From Bacteroidota bacterium (GTDB lineage Bacteria; Bacteroidota; Bacteroidia; Flavobacteriales; Flavobacteriaceae): a stretch of DNA of 64,000 nucleotides. The stretch is taken from positions 1 through 64,000 of the forward strand of contig JAFDZC010000017.1 of NCBI GenBank assembly GCA_018267095.1, given 5' to 3'. The translations under genes and the position numbers were made by a program. The notes beneath the pieces are model-generated. The model had not been told where the DNA came from, did not search any database, and worked only from the letters and a program-made list of their open reading frames with translations. This document shows positions 8,868-18,126 of this stretch, one piece after another. The stretch's first letter is position 1. Every line of letters starts with the position of its first letter.

Positions 8868-10829
8868 TTATTTCTGAGTTTTTTTCTGCAATTGATTTCC
8901 TTTCATGGTATAAAACCACGACAAAGCCATTTGCAGATTATAGTCTTTTTTGAGTGGAGTAGAAGGTGTCGTATTTTCTTGCATCGTGTTTAAATCAATA
9001 GATTCAACCGCTGCGTCTTTAGGCATGTAATACATTTGGTTTTGCGTCACCATTTTGTTAAAAGTAATGCTCAAATCTTTGCGTGGCACATACAAAGAAG
9101 TGCCAAAACTGTAGTATTCAAAACCTTTGGGCGCGACCATTTCAATCAAAGTGGGCATAATGTCAATGTGAGAACCGGCGGTTTTGGGTTGTGCTTTCGG
9201 GATATTCTTGCCGAACATCACCAACCCAACCGAACTGCGCTCGTATAAATTCGGATGACTGTTGATAAAGCGACGCCCGAAGTGATCTCCGGTAAACAAA
9301 AACACAGCATCGAGATATTTCTTTTGGGCTTTTTCGATGAATTTGCCAATGGCGTAATCTCCGTACCACAAATGCCCGATTTCTTCTAGGGTCATGCTGC
9401 CGTCAAAGTATTTTTGTACCGAAGCCGGAAAGTCTTTTTCTGATTTGTATGGAAATCCTTTTTGGGCGACATCCACCGTATAAGGCGCGTGATAACTCGA
9501 AGTCAAAATCACATTGAGCGACTCTTTTTGCGCGTCGGTTTTGCTCAAAACCAAATCAAATAATTTTTCATCTTCGACGCCCCAAGTGCCCGATTCGCTG
9601 TCACCACCAGCATCGGTTCCGGAGAAAAATCGCTGAACGCCTTGGTATTTTGAGAATTCCTCGATGTTTTGCCAACTTGAAAATCCGCCGTAAAACAGAT
9701 TGGTTTGATAATTCAGTTTGTTAAATTGACTAAATAAAGAGGTCGCAAACGGATCATTCACTTGTCCAATTTTACTGATGTTCACACCACAATACGGCAC
9801 ATTGGTTACGATGGCTCCGAACGAATCAAAAGTGGCATCGGCTGCCGGCAGGAAATGACTAAAATGCGTTCCGTTGTTTTTGATTTTGCACAATTGCGTG
9901 GAGAATAAAAAAGGCTGATACTTTTCCATGAGCGGCCACGAATCATAGCTTTCCATGATGACTAAAAAGATTTGTTTGGGCTTTTCAGATGACGCGCCAG
10001 AAGCTGTTTTCTTGAGATAATCGGTTACCAATGGTTGATTGAAATGTGCTTTAAACGAAGCTTCATCCATATACGGATTCACATCCGAAAGTAAATTGAT
10101 TTCGTCAAAATCTTCCATCGCATAAATGAGCGAACGATAAGGATTAATCACCGTTTTGTTCAGAAAAGCATCTTTTGAAACGCCTGCCCATTTGCGCAAT
10201 GCCGGCACCGAAGTAACCGATCCACGCAAGCTAAAAACCATCAAAATCAAACTGAAAAACACCAAGACCGCTTGATGATTTTTAAATCGAAGTTTGCTGA
10301 GTTGTCGGTAGATAAAATCTTTATGTTCAAAATACCGCAAAATCCAAATGCTTGCGATGATGGTGAGTAGCATTCCAATCAGATTTCGCCACGGATGAAA
10401 ATCTTCCATTATAGTCTTCATCACTGCTTTTTGATCGTCGTATAATCCCAAAAACAAAAAGTTGTTGAATTGGTTGTGGTATTCTCCAAAATAATTAATG
10501 GTCACAAAGCAAATCACCGTTGATAAAACCACGAAAATATATTGGCAAACGATGCGCGCTATTCTAGCTGGCTCGGTTTTTCCCCATCCGCTCAAAGCGA
10601 GCAATAATAAATAAGGAATGATGACAAAATAAGAAACCGCCGTGCAATCAAACCGAAAGCCCATGAGCAGAACTTTGAGTGCTTCACCAACGTTTGCTGC
10701 CGCTGAAAGTTGTTTGCTAAAGATGGCGATAAATGACAGCCTGAAAACCGAAAAGAAGCAAACGCTAAAAAACCAAAAGAAGCTCAGGTTGGCGAGTTCT
10801 TTTGTGAATTTTTCCCATTTTGATTGCAT
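8868..10829 (-). CDS. LTA synthase-like sulfatase / phosphoglycerol transferase
   Basis: A 653-residue inner-membrane protein of the alkaline phosphatase superfamily. About five helices in residues 12-205 precede a periplasmic sulfatase-type domain (about 285-620). Metal ligand Glu293 is in LVIMESYDSW, the nucleophile is probably Thr333 in ADATFDSFGA, and FTGDHFGRRF supplies the distal Asp/His pair. Family members transfer phosphoglycerol or phosphoethanolamine to envelope lipids or glycans; the substrate is unknown here. An upstream in-frame start at 10952 is rejected. A TACATTTG -7 box lies at 10858-10851, between the two, and residue 1 at 10829 (MQSKWEKF) leads straight into the first helix. 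Confidence 0.85.
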   Translation of the reverse strand: MQSKWEKFTKELANLSFFWFFSVCFFSVFRLSFIAIFSKQLSAAANVGEALKVLLMGFRFDCTAVSYFVIIPYLLLLALSGWGKTEPARIARIVCQYIFVVLSTVICFVTINYFGEYHNQFNNFLFLGLYDDQKAVMKTIMEDFHPWRNLIGMLLTIIASIWILRYFEHKDFIYRQLSKLRFKNHQAVLVFFSLILMVFSLRGSVTSVPALRKWAGVSKDAFLNKTVINPYRSLIYAMEDFDEINLLSDVNPYMDEASFKAHFNQPLVTDYLKKTASGASSEKPKQIFLVIMESYDSWPLMEKYQPFLFSTQLCKIKNNGTHFSHFLPAADATFDSFGAIVTNVPYCGVNISKIGQVNDPFATSLFSQFNKLNYQTNLFYGGFSSWQNIEEFSKYQGVQRFFSGTDAGGDSESGTWGVEDEKLFDLVLSKTDAQKESLNVILTSSYHAPYTVDVAQKGFPYKSEKDFPASVQKYFDGSMTLEEIGHLWYGDYAIGKFIEKAQKKYLDAVFLFTGDHFGRRFINSHPNLYERSSVGLVMFGKNIPKAQPKTAGSHIDIMPTLIEMVAPKGFEYYSFGTSLYVPRKDLSITFNKMVTQNQMYYMPKDAAVESIDLNTMQENTTPSTPLKKDYNLQMALSWFYTMKGNQLQKKTQK

Positions 10830-10850
10830 TGATATGTTTGTTTGTGGGTT

Positions 10851-10858
10851 CAAATGTA
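10851..10858 (-). promoter_or_regulatory. -7 box for the sulfatase gene
   Basis: Minus-strand TACATTTG, a perfect TAnnTTTG, 21 nt upstream of the ATG at 10829. It lies inside the longer open frame and so decides the start codon. Confidence 0.6.
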
Positions 10859-10887
10859 GCAAAAAATGCAGTTGGTTGCTCGGTGTA

Positions 10888-11155
10888 TTATTCGGCGCGT
10901 CGAACCTCAATTTTCTCGAGCGATTTAATATAACGACGTCCGGTTTGCTCATCGTCTTGCGCGAATAATAAAGTGCACTGTGGTAATTTTTGAGCGATTT
11001 ATGATTGATTTCGGCGACAAAGTAAAAACCATTTCCGCTGGGATTGTTGTAGATTTCGTTCCATAATCGCTGATGGTAGAATATTCAGTAAGGGCTAATT
11101 TTCTCTGTGCTGAAATGGCAATCGAAATAAATAAAAATATCAGAAGTAAGGACAC
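10888..11155 (-). pseudogene. Decayed small secreted-protein gene (frameshifted)
   Basis: From ATG 11155 the minus strand encodes a good signal peptide (MSLLLIFLFISIAISAQ) and then a 51-residue tail of unusual composition ending at 10949. Other frames give more protein-like text over the same DNA: NPSGNGFYFVAEINHKSLKNYH in the middle, and LPQCTLLFAQDDEQTGRRYI running to a stop at 10888-10890. Together they suggest one short secreted protein broken by two frameshifts, either a real pseudogene or sequencing error. The alternative is a genuine 68-residue secreted peptide. No family is recognised. The remaining gap up to 11285 shows nothing else. Confidence 0.35.
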
Positions 11156-11285
11156 ATATAAAAAACATAGGCTAAAGGTAATTTATTTACAATTGTGTTA
11201 ATGATGATTTTGAGCAAACTCAAGGCTTCGCAGTTTTTTACCAATCAATTGGGTTTCAGTTGTTGACAATTTAACACAGCGCAAA

Positions 11286-11316
11286 TTTGGATGGAAACTA
11301 TTTTTTAATACATTTG
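11286..11316 (+). promoter_or_regulatory. Bacteroidota promoter for the diheme cytochrome gene
   Basis: TTTG at 11286-11289, 19-nt spacer, TACATTTG at 11309-11316. Both boxes and the spacing match the Bacteroidota sigma-A consensus. Transcription should start near 11322, 17 nt before the ATG. Confidence 0.75.
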
Positions 11317-11338
11317 ATTGTCTGGCTGAAACAGAATT

Positions 11339-12481
11339 ATGAAAAAAAATTGCTATCTATTTGTTTTTCTGCCAATTCTTTTCGTATTTATCATTCTTTC
11401 ATGTTCAAAAACTGAAGATGATGCATACGTGTCTATTCCTGCCGTAAAAGTAGATTTGACCCAGGTGCCTTACCCCAAATTGTCCGATTATAAGTTTTTT
11501 GTTGGTGAACTCAAAAACTTGAATCCGTCAGATGAACTTCTGGCCTATCAACCTGCCAGTTCTTTGTTTTCTGATTATGCCCACAAAAAACGTTTTGTGT
11601 GGATGCCCGAAGGCTCAAAAGCGAATTTTGTTTCTGATAATACGATTCTTGAACTTCCGGTGGGTGCTGTGCTCATCAAAACTTTCTATTATGATCATGT
11701 GCAAAATATAACGCCGGTTGGAGCTACCCGAATTATTGAAACGCGCTTGATGATTCACAAAGCGGACGGTTGGATTTATGCCGATTACGTTTGGAATGCC
11801 GATCAGACCGAAGCTTATTACGATATCAACGGAAGCTTTACCGACGTTACTTGGAAAGACGAGCAGAATGTGGTTAAATCTGCACATTACAGAATACCAT
11901 CGCTTTCGCAGTGTATTGTTTGTCATAAAGAAAAAGTTAATCCCGATACGCCGCAAGAAACCATGAAGTATATTCCGATTGGTATCAAACCACAGAATCT
12001 GAATTGGAATTACAATTACGGCAACGTGACCAAAAACCAATTGCAAGCATGGATTGACAAAGGTTTTCTCAACGCCAATTTTACTTTCCCGACTACAGTA
12101 CATTCAACGGTGGATTACAATGACGCTTCGCAAACACTTTTAAACAGAGCCCGTTCATATGTAGATGCCAATTGCTCGCATTGCCACATGACCAACCGCC
12201 ATTGTGATTATCGTCCGATGCGTTTTGCGTTTTCTGAAACGAGTTCCTTTAGTGGTTTACGAAACATGGGCGTTTGTGTTGATACTGAGGACATGCAAGG
12301 ATTTGACTCAAGTTTGAACAAGATTATCAACCCGCAGCATCCCGAGCAATCGATGTTGTTTCACCGAATCAATACGGTTGATGAAACCATCAGAATGCCA
12401 TTGCACGGGCGTACGATTATCCATGAAGAAGGCATCAATTTAATGAGAGATTGGATCAATTCTCTTGACCGATGTGAATAA
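11339..12481 (+). CDS. Diheme c-type cytochrome lipoprotein (SO2930-like)
   Basis: A 380-residue lipoprotein: hydrophobic N-terminus and lipobox IILSC with Cys22. Two heme-binding CxxCH motifs are present, CIVCH at 192-196 and CSHCH at 279-283, the second in the ARSYVDANCSHCH context typical of SO2930-type cytochromes. The C-terminal part has the MLFHRINT and MPLHGRTIIHEEG segments of that family. It probably sits on the outer-membrane or periplasmic face and takes part in electron transfer; partners are unknown. The FG-GAP protein follows after 47 nt on the same strand and may be co-transcribed. Confidence 0.8.
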   Translation: MKKNCYLFVFLPILFVFIILSCSKTEDDAYVSIPAVKVDLTQVPYPKLSDYKFFVGELKNLNPSDELLAYQPASSLFSDYAHKKRFVWMPEGSKANFVSDNTILELPVGAVLIKTFYYDHVQNITPVGATRIIETRLMIHKADGWIYADYVWNADQTEAYYDINGSFTDVTWKDEQNVVKSAHYRIPSLSQCIVCHKEKVNPDTPQETMKYIPIGIKPQNLNWNYNYGNVTKNQLQAWIDKGFLNANFTFPTTVHSTVDYNDASQTLLNRARSYVDANCSHCHMTNRHCDYRPMRFAFSETSSFSGLRNMGVCVDTEDMQGFDSSLNKIINPQHPEQSMLFHRINTVDETIRMPLHGRTIIHEEGINLMRDWINSLDRCE

Positions 12482-12528
12482 CTAAACAAATAATAATTAA
12501 CCAAAACCAAACATTAAAAAAAGCAAAA

Positions 12529-15021
12529 ATGAAATTGAAAATTACTACTCAAAAAGTGCTATCCAAAGAGAGCATTTTTAAAAAAGCCGGCCTTTTGCTA
12601 TTGGCCTTGTCCGGTTTTTCTGCATCAGCGCAAGACACTTGTGCTACGGCTTTGCCTATTACAGCCGGTACGACTACGGTAGCTGCTATCAATGGGTCAA
12701 ATATTCAGACCGCATGTTCAACTGCTGCTATGGCCGAATGGTATGTATACACACCGACCAGCAATTACAGTGTGACGGTAACTTCAGACTTACCAATCAA
12801 CATTTGTAAAGACACGCATTTTATGGTTTATACCGGAAATTGCGGTGCGCTTACTTGTTATACCAATGATGATGACTCCGGAATTATTGCATGTAACACA
12901 GGTGCTGCTACTTCTTATCTTTCAGTAAAAACTTTTGAAGTTACGGCTGGCGTTAATTACTATATAGTTTGGGATAACAAGTGGAGTGCGCTCGGCTTTG
13001 ATTTTCAGATTTCTGAAGGCCCGATTGTTCCCAGTCCTTGTTCAACGGCGATTCCGGTTACCGCTGGCGTAACAACTGTTGCCGCTGTTAATGGTACCAA
13101 TCAGGTTACAAGTTGTTCTACCGCCACTAAAGCTCAATGGTATGCCTACACACCAACGCAAAATGTTCGTGTAACAGTTTCGTCTGATTTACCACAAAAT
13201 TTGTGTAAGGATACTTTTGTGAGTGTGTATACGGGCTCATGCTCAACTTCGCTCACTTGTGTGGCCAGCGATGATAACTCGGGTATTTTAGAATGTACCA
13301 CAACTACACCCGCAACTTCAAATTTATCCAAGAGAACTTTTGATGCCAATGCAGGAACTACCTATTATATTGCTTGGGACAACCGTTGGAGCGAAGAAGG
13401 TTTCGATTTTGAAATCTCAGAAACTGTAATTGTTATTCCGGTAACCTATACTTCACAAACCATTTCAACCATCGGATCAGGTTATAGCGAATGCGTTGTG
13501 GATATGAATGGCGATTACAAAGATGATATTGTAACGGTAAACGGAGCGAATCTTCGCCTGAATTTACAAGGTGATTCCGGCGCACTTACAACTGCCGATT
13601 ATACAATTGCCAATCCGGGATTTGCACCTTCATGGAGCATTGCTGCCGGTGATTACAACCGCGATGGATACAACGATTTGCTTTTGGGCAGCGGTAGCGG
13701 ATTGACTTTTTGGCAATCTCAAGCAGGAGCCGGTTACACTTCAGTAACGCCGGGTCAATATATTTTCTGTCAAAGAACCAACTTTGTTGACATCAACAAC
13801 GACGGCAATTTGGATGCTTTTTCTTGTCATGATGTGAACAGAAACGTATATTATTTGTTAGACAACAACAATACTTTTACCTACTATCAGTCAGGAGTTA
13901 CCCCGGGTGCATATAATTTAGGATTGACTCAAAGTGGTGGAAACTATGCTTCGCTTTGGACCGATTATGACAACGATGGGGATGTGGATATGTTCATTTC
14001 AAAATGTTCAGGCCCTCCGTGTGAATTGCACAGAAATGACGGTAATGGAGTATTTACGGATGTATCTGCTCAAGCGGGTATCAATTTTACACCGGTTCAA
14101 TCTTGGTCGTCAGCCATTGCCGATTTTGACAACGATGGCGATATGGATATCATTGTAGGATCAAACGGTTCAGTGGCTACCAGATATTTCAAAAACAATC
14201 TGGACACTACCAATAATGTTGAAGAAGCATTTACCAATATAACCGCCGGTTCGGGATGGGAATTGAATACTGCCACCAATCGTGATTATATTGCTTATGA
14301 TTTTGATAACGATGGCTGGATAGATGTGATGGGTCCAAGCGGAAGAATCATGTTCAATACCGGTGACGGAAATTTCAGCATGGTCAATTATTCAAACGGA
14401 ATCAGTGTAGGTGCTGTGGGTGATTTGAATGGTGACGGTTTCTTGGATGTTTTAAATAATACCATTGTGCGTTATGCCAATCCGAATGGCAATCACTGGG
14501 TTGCTGTAAGTTTAGAAGGAATTCAAAGCAACATCAACGGAATCGGTGCGCGTGTTGAAATCTACGGAGCTTTCGGAAAACAAATTCGCGACATCCGCAG
14601 TGGTGAAGGTTTTGGTTATATGAGTACTTTGAATGCACATTTTGGATTAGGCGCCAATACCAATGTTGATAAATTGGTTATCAAATGGCCTTCTGGAGCC
14701 GAAGATACCATCATGAATCCGGGCATTGATAAAACCATTCACGTAACCGAAGGAGAATCTTTATTGGCCAACAATCAGTTTGATGCGCAAAGTTTTGTGA
14801 TTGCTCCAAACCCTGCATCAGATTTGATTTCTGTTCAATTAGGAAGCGCTTTATTTAAAGTTAAATCTGTTGAAGTTTATGACATCAGCGGAAGAATGGT
14901 GATGAACAACTCATTGGTTACAGAAACTATTTCGGTCAAAGAATTAGCTTCAGGAACTTATATCTTGACATTGAAAACCATCGATGGAAGAAGTTTTACT
15001 CAGAAATTTATCAAGAAATAA
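12529..15021 (+). CDS. T9SS-secreted FG-GAP/ASPIC-UnbV (CRTAC1-like) protein
   Basis: An 830-residue secreted protein. The signal peptide ends near residue 34 (SASA-QD). Two homologous Cys-containing domains (about 35-155 and 165-290) start with CATALPITAG and CSTAIPVTAG. FG-GAP/VCBS repeats with Asp-rich calcium loops (DYNRDGYNDLLLG, DYDNDGDVDMF, DFDNDGDMDIIVG, DFDNDGWIDVMG) span about 315-640. An ASPIC/UnbV domain follows (about 655-740, GIGARVEIYGAFGKQIRDIR). Residues 755-830 are a type A T9SS sorting domain (IAPNPASD, YDISGRMV, LASGTYILTLKT). It is exported by T9SS to the cell surface or medium and probably forms a calcium-bound propeller; the ligand is unknown. Confidence 0.9.
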   Translation: MKLKITTQKVLSKESIFKKAGLLLLALSGFSASAQDTCATALPITAGTTTVAAINGSNIQTACSTAAMAEWYVYTPTSNYSVTVTSDLPINICKDTHFMVYTGNCGALTCYTNDDDSGIIACNTGAATSYLSVKTFEVTAGVNYYIVWDNKWSALGFDFQISEGPIVPSPCSTAIPVTAGVTTVAAVNGTNQVTSCSTATKAQWYAYTPTQNVRVTVSSDLPQNLCKDTFVSVYTGSCSTSLTCVASDDNSGILECTTTTPATSNLSKRTFDANAGTTYYIAWDNRWSEEGFDFEISETVIVIPVTYTSQTISTIGSGYSECVVDMNGDYKDDIVTVNGANLRLNLQGDSGALTTADYTIANPGFAPSWSIAAGDYNRDGYNDLLLGSGSGLTFWQSQAGAGYTSVTPGQYIFCQRTNFVDINNDGNLDAFSCHDVNRNVYYLLDNNNTFTYYQSGVTPGAYNLGLTQSGGNYASLWTDYDNDGDVDMFISKCSGPPCELHRNDGNGVFTDVSAQAGINFTPVQSWSSAIADFDNDGDMDIIVGSNGSVATRYFKNNLDTTNNVEEAFTNITAGSGWELNTATNRDYIAYDFDNDGWIDVMGPSGRIMFNTGDGNFSMVNYSNGISVGAVGDLNGDGFLDVLNNTIVRYANPNGNHWVAVSLEGIQSNINGIGARVEIYGAFGKQIRDIRSGEGFGYMSTLNAHFGLGANTNVDKLVIKWPSGAEDTIMNPGIDKTIHVTEGESLLANNQFDAQSFVIAPNPASDLISVQLGSALFKVKSVEVYDISGRMVMNNSLVTETISVKELASGTYILTLKTIDGRSFTQKFIKK

Positions 15022-15036
15022 TTGATTTTTTTCAAA

Positions 15037-15068
15037 TAAAAAGCCTCGTGATGAACGAGGCTTTTTTT
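15037..15068. terminator. Bidirectional terminator
   Basis: Stem GCCTCG (15043-15048) / CGAGGC (15056-15061) with A-run before and T-run after, lying between two convergent genes. Confidence 0.9.
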
Positions 15069-15082
15069 ATTTTGTAATATTA

Positions 15083-15568
15083 TTATTCGCGCTCTTCATG
15101 TTCGTCTGCTTCTGCTTGTGGGGTAAAACCAGCGCGGATTTCTGTATGACGAACTTCACCTCCGGTAGTCCCGGTAATACGTGCCATATAAATAGCAACG
15201 AATGATAAGACTAAAACCAAATAAGTAATCCATTTGCTCCAAACAGCTTTCTTGCTTTCGGCCCAAATGCCAACAATTGATACCACGCCCAATACGTACA
15301 TCAAAACCGCAAAACCTTCGGCGGCTTCTTCGTGCTCGTGAATTATAGCATGCCCAACACCGGGCATATCTTCAACCATTTCTTCAGCACCTTCACCGGT
15401 TGACATTGACATGGCGGCTGAAATTGCTGCCACAATAAATAAAATATAAGCTGTTTTTCTAACCGCATCAGATTTAAAAATCAAACTGCAAATCAAAACA
15501 ATCAAACCGGCAATCGGAATGATAATAGGTAAGTGGTTTACGGCTAAATGCCAATGAGCTTCATTCAT
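15083..15568 (-). CDS. Four-helix membrane protein (DUF2231-like)
   Basis: A 161-residue inner-membrane protein with four predicted helices (about 12-30, 38-55, 85-103, 112-130) and His residues at HWHLAVNHLP near the N-terminus and HAIIHEHEE in the loop. The His pattern is like DUF2231 membrane proteins, which may bind heme or metal; the assignment is tentative. The C-terminal tail is acidic and charged. It follows the VIT-family gene after 18 nt on the same strand, so both are probably one transcript, and a shared role in metal handling is an inference from context only. Confidence 0.6.
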   Translation of the reverse strand: MNEAHWHLAVNHLPIIIPIAGLIVLICSLIFKSDAVRKTAYILFIVAAISAAMSMSTGEGAEEMVEDMPGVGHAIIHEHEEAAEGFAVLMYVLGVVSIVGIWAESKKAVWSKWITYLVLVLSFVAIYMARITGTTGGEVRHTEIRAGFTPQAEADEHEERE

Positions 15569-15586
15569 AATATGGTAGTTTAATAG

Positions 15587-16297
15587 TTATACATTCACAC
15601 CAAAAAAGTAGCCGACCAGAGCCGTCATGCCCATGGCAATGGTGCCCCAAAAAGTAATTCTCAATACCGCTTTGGTAACGTCAGAGCCTCCGGTTTTAGC
15701 TGCCATAGCGCCCAAAATCACCAAAAAGAAAATCGCCGATGCGTACAAGTAATATTCTAAATGATGCTCCGGTAAAAACAAGGTAACAAGCACCGGTAAA
15801 AAACCACCTGCCGAAAATGCAGCACCCGAAGCCAAGGCTGCCTGAATTGGATTGGCTTGTGACATTTCAGTAATGCCTAATTCATCGCGAACATGAGCGC
15901 CCAAAGCATCGTGTTCAGTCAGTTCTTGAGCGACTAACAGAGCCGTTTCTTTTTTGAGTCCGCGTTTTTCATAGATGGCTGCCAAAAGCTGTAATTCAAC
16001 TTCGGGCATTTCTTCGAGTTCTTTTTTCTCGCGTTCAATATCAGATTTTTCGATATCGGTTTGCGAACTGACCGAAACGTATTCGCCGGCGGCCATCGAT
16101 AAAGCTCCGGCGACCAATCCGGCCACAGCCGCTAAAATAATCGGTTCGCGGTGCGCTCCTGAGGATGCCACACCAATGGCAATACTGGCCGTTGACAGAA
16201 TTCCGTCGTTGGCGCCTAAAACGGCTGCTCTGAGCCAATTGCTTCGGTGGATGTAATGATTGTCAAGATAAGATTCGAGTGGTTCGTGTGATTCCAT
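15587..16297 (-). CDS. VIT1/CCC1-family metal transporter
   Basis: A 236-residue membrane protein of the vacuolar iron transporter family. The first helix carries the diagnostic LRAAVLGANDGILSTAS (about 22-38) and the second the AGALSMAAGEYVSVSSQ segment (about 81-97), whose Met and Glu residues line the metal path in the plant protein VIT1. The cytoplasmic loop (about 100-150) is rich in Glu (REKKELEEMPEVE), like the metal-binding domain of VIT1. Three more helices follow. Family members export or store Fe2+/Mn2+; the exact metal is unknown. First gene of a two-gene operon. Confidence 0.88.
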   Translation of the reverse strand: MESHEPLESYLDNHYIHRSNWLRAAVLGANDGILSTASIAIGVASSGAHREPIILAAVAGLVAGALSMAAGEYVSVSSQTDIEKSDIEREKKELEEMPEVELQLLAAIYEKRGLKKETALLVAQELTEHDALGAHVRDELGITEMSQANPIQAALASGAAFSAGGFLPVLVTLFLPEHHLEYYLYASAIFFLVILGAMAAKTGGSDVTKAVLRITFWGTIAMGMTALVGYFFGVNV

Positions 16298-16349
16298 CGC
16301 ATTGAAATTTTGTGCAAAGCATTGTAAAGATACTAATTTAATAGGCCAA

Positions 16350-17108
16350 TCATTTAATCATTTTCTGAATAAAATCGCGGGTGTGTTCTATGACTTCATC
16401 AGGGGATTCTTTGTGCGGATTGTGTCCGGTTTTGGGCAAAATAAGCTTTTGGGCAAGAGCCATTTGCACAGTAATTCGTTTCACTTGATCTAAGGTTCCG
16501 AACTCATCATCTTCACCTTGAATAATCAACGCCGGACACTGAATTCTGGGCAAACAATATTCAATATTCCAATCGCGGAACATCTCAGAAGTCCAAGTAA
16601 GCGTCCAAGCATCAAACAAAGCTTGGGTATTTTTACCGTGGTATTTTTCAAGGCGTGCTTTTAAATCGGTGGTTTGATATTGATGCATGGCTGCGCGGAT
16701 GCCCTTAAGCGTGACTTCTTCTACCAAAACATGCGCACCTTCAGTCACAATGCCGGCTATGTTTTTAGGATGAAGCGCTGCCGTTAAAAGCGCAATCGAG
16801 CCTCCGTCGCTGTGGCCAAACAAAATGGCTTGTTTGATTTGATGTTTTTCAATGAGTTCAGCCAGTATATCGGCTTCGTGTTCCAGATAATTGACAGTGC
16901 GTTTTTCATCGCTAAATCCACAAGATTTTCCGTAGCCTTGTCGGTCGTACACCAAGTAATTACAATTTGATTCAGCGGCTAATTTTTCCGGAAAGTTGCG
17001 CCAAAGTTCAATGCAACCCAACGAATCATGCAAAAAGATGAGTGTTGGTTTTTCAGTAAAATGCACAACGTGTTGTATGGCGAGTGCCTCGATGATTGAA
17101 CCGGACAT
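16350..17108 (-). CDS. Alpha/beta hydrolase
   Basis: A 252-residue cytoplasmic alpha/beta hydrolase with no signal peptide. The oxyanion segment is FLHDSLGCIELWRNFP, the nucleophile elbow GHSDGGS (Ser about 99), an acid residue in IIQGEDDEFGT, and the catalytic His in KTGHNPHKE (about 229). The organisation resembles small ester or epoxide hydrolases; substrate cannot be assigned. It is monocistronic, preceded by the terminator of the next gene upstream at 17126-17151. Confidence 0.8.
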   Translation of the reverse strand: MSGSIIEALAIQHVVHFTEKPTLIFLHDSLGCIELWRNFPEKLAAESNCNYLVYDRQGYGKSCGFSDEKRTVNYLEHEADILAELIEKHQIKQAILFGHSDGGSIALLTAALHPKNIAGIVTEGAHVLVEEVTLKGIRAAMHQYQTTDLKARLEKYHGKNTQALFDAWTLTWTSEMFRDWNIEYCLPRIQCPALIIQGEDDEFGTLDQVKRITVQMALAQKLILPKTGHNPHKESPDEVIEHTRDFIQKMIK

Positions 17109-17125
17109 GGTTTGATATTTTAAAT

Positions 17126-17151
17126 AAAAAAACCGGAAGTGAATCCGGTTA
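17126..17151 (-). terminator. Terminator downstream of the 17183-17692 gene
   Basis: Stem AACCGGA/TCCGGTT (17131-17137 and 17144-17150) with a 6-nt loop, followed on the minus strand by seven T. Confidence 0.85.
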
Positions 17152-17182
17152 CAATGTTATGAATTAAAATCTGATCTAGGTG

Positions 17183-17692
17183 TTAAGAAGCATAAACGGC
17201 TGCACTTGAAATGGACTTAATATGATAATTAGCGCAGAGAACCATGGCAAAAAGGATAATTTCTTTTGATTCGAGTTGTTCAAATTCGCTCGATGCTTCA
17301 ATGCTTAAATCATAATGGGTGCGATTCCACTTAACATCAGGAATCAGCGTGCAAAGTTCCTGACGATTTTGGTTGAGCAACCTATACGAAGTCTTCCAAA
17401 AACCTTTGAGTTGAAAGTAAAAAACATAGGTTTGTTCAGGCTTAAAAATCTGAATTTCCATTGACCCATTCCAGCGCATTTTGAATTCAGCCAAGATTCC
17501 GTGCGCATCAAAAATTTCGGTTGCATTACCCCAAAAACTCTTGGGTTTTACTTGCCAAACGCGTCCATCGCTGAGTTTGATTTCTGATTGGCGTTCGTGC
17601 CACTTAGGATAAATCCAATGACCAATGATTTGATCTTCTTGACACACTTGATACTGTCCGGGTACAAGTGCTGTGATTTTGTATGGTTTCAT
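17183..17692 (-). CDS. Uncharacterised protein, beta-rich
   Basis: A 169-residue protein with no signal peptide and no family I recognise. It is rich in Trp and aromatic residues (GHWIYPKWHERQ, VWQVKPKSFWGN, FYFQLKGFWKTS), suggesting a beta-sheet fold similar in style to phospholipid scramblase/LURP-like folds, but that is only a guess. The C-terminal stretch (about 140-160, EIILFAMVLCANYHI) is a hydrophobic helix. The start is set at MKPYKITAL (17692); the in-frame start at 17728 would add a charged, non-conserved-looking 12 residues. Its own terminator follows, and the upstream neighbour ends 51 nt before. Confidence 0.55.
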   Translation of the reverse strand: MKPYKITALVPGQYQVCQEDQIIGHWIYPKWHERQSEIKLSDGRVWQVKPKSFWGNATEIFDAHGILAEFKMRWNGSMEIQIFKPEQTYVFYFQLKGFWKTSYRLLNQNRQELCTLIPDVKWNRTHYDLSIEASSEFEQLESKEIILFAMVLCANYHIKSISSAAVYAS

Positions 17693-17743
17693 AGCGTTTT
17701 TTTTTGTTAAGCGTTGGTCGCTCAACAATTGTAAATGATACAG

Positions 17744-18121
17744 TTATTCATTAATTAGTGTTTTATTTTTCCAAATTAAATAAAAAACGATCCAAAAAGG
17801 AAGCACCGACAAAATGATTTTAATTTTCAAACTCGCCAAACCAATCAACAAAAGCAACAACATAAAAAAGCCGAGTAAGAAAACGCCGGTCATGGTAAGT
17901 TTTCGATGGGCATTTTTTTGAAATAGCGTGAGTACAAGTAAGCATTCACCCAAAAAAGGCAAAACGGTAAACGGATGCACCACACTCATGAAGTTGCTAA
18001 AAGCTTTGGTGATGATTTCAAATTGCGCTTGAAATACGAATTGGTGTTGGTTGGTTCCCCATTCTAAATAACCAAACTGAAAGCTCAGCAAGAGTAATAC
18101 ATTGTAGATTTTTGGTTTCAT
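17744..18121 (-). CDS. Four-helix membrane protein, unknown
   Basis: A 125-residue inner-membrane protein with four predicted helices: about 6-21, 45-65, 75-95 and 98-115. Motif-like WGTNQHQFVFQAQFE sits between helices one and two, and the third helix region is very Leu-rich (GFFMLLLLLIGLA). The start is chosen at MKPKIYNVLL (18121), leaving 5 nt after the rhodanese stop; an in-frame start 6 codons upstream would overlap that gene. It is the last member of a three-gene operon with the 59-residue membrane protein and the rhodanese. No function can be assigned. Confidence 0.6.
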   Translation of the reverse strand: MKPKIYNVLLLLSFQFGYLEWGTNQHQFVFQAQFEIITKAFSNFMSVVHPFTVLPFLGECLLVLTLFQKNAHRKLTMTGVFLLGFFMLLLLLIGLASLKIKIILSVLPFWIVFYLIWKNKTLINE

Positions 18122-18126
18122 AAACT

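Noticed and set aside
10830..10952. Longer N-terminus for the sulfatase
   Set aside because: The extra 41 residues are not membrane- or signal-like, and a consensus -7 box (10851-10858) lies inside them.
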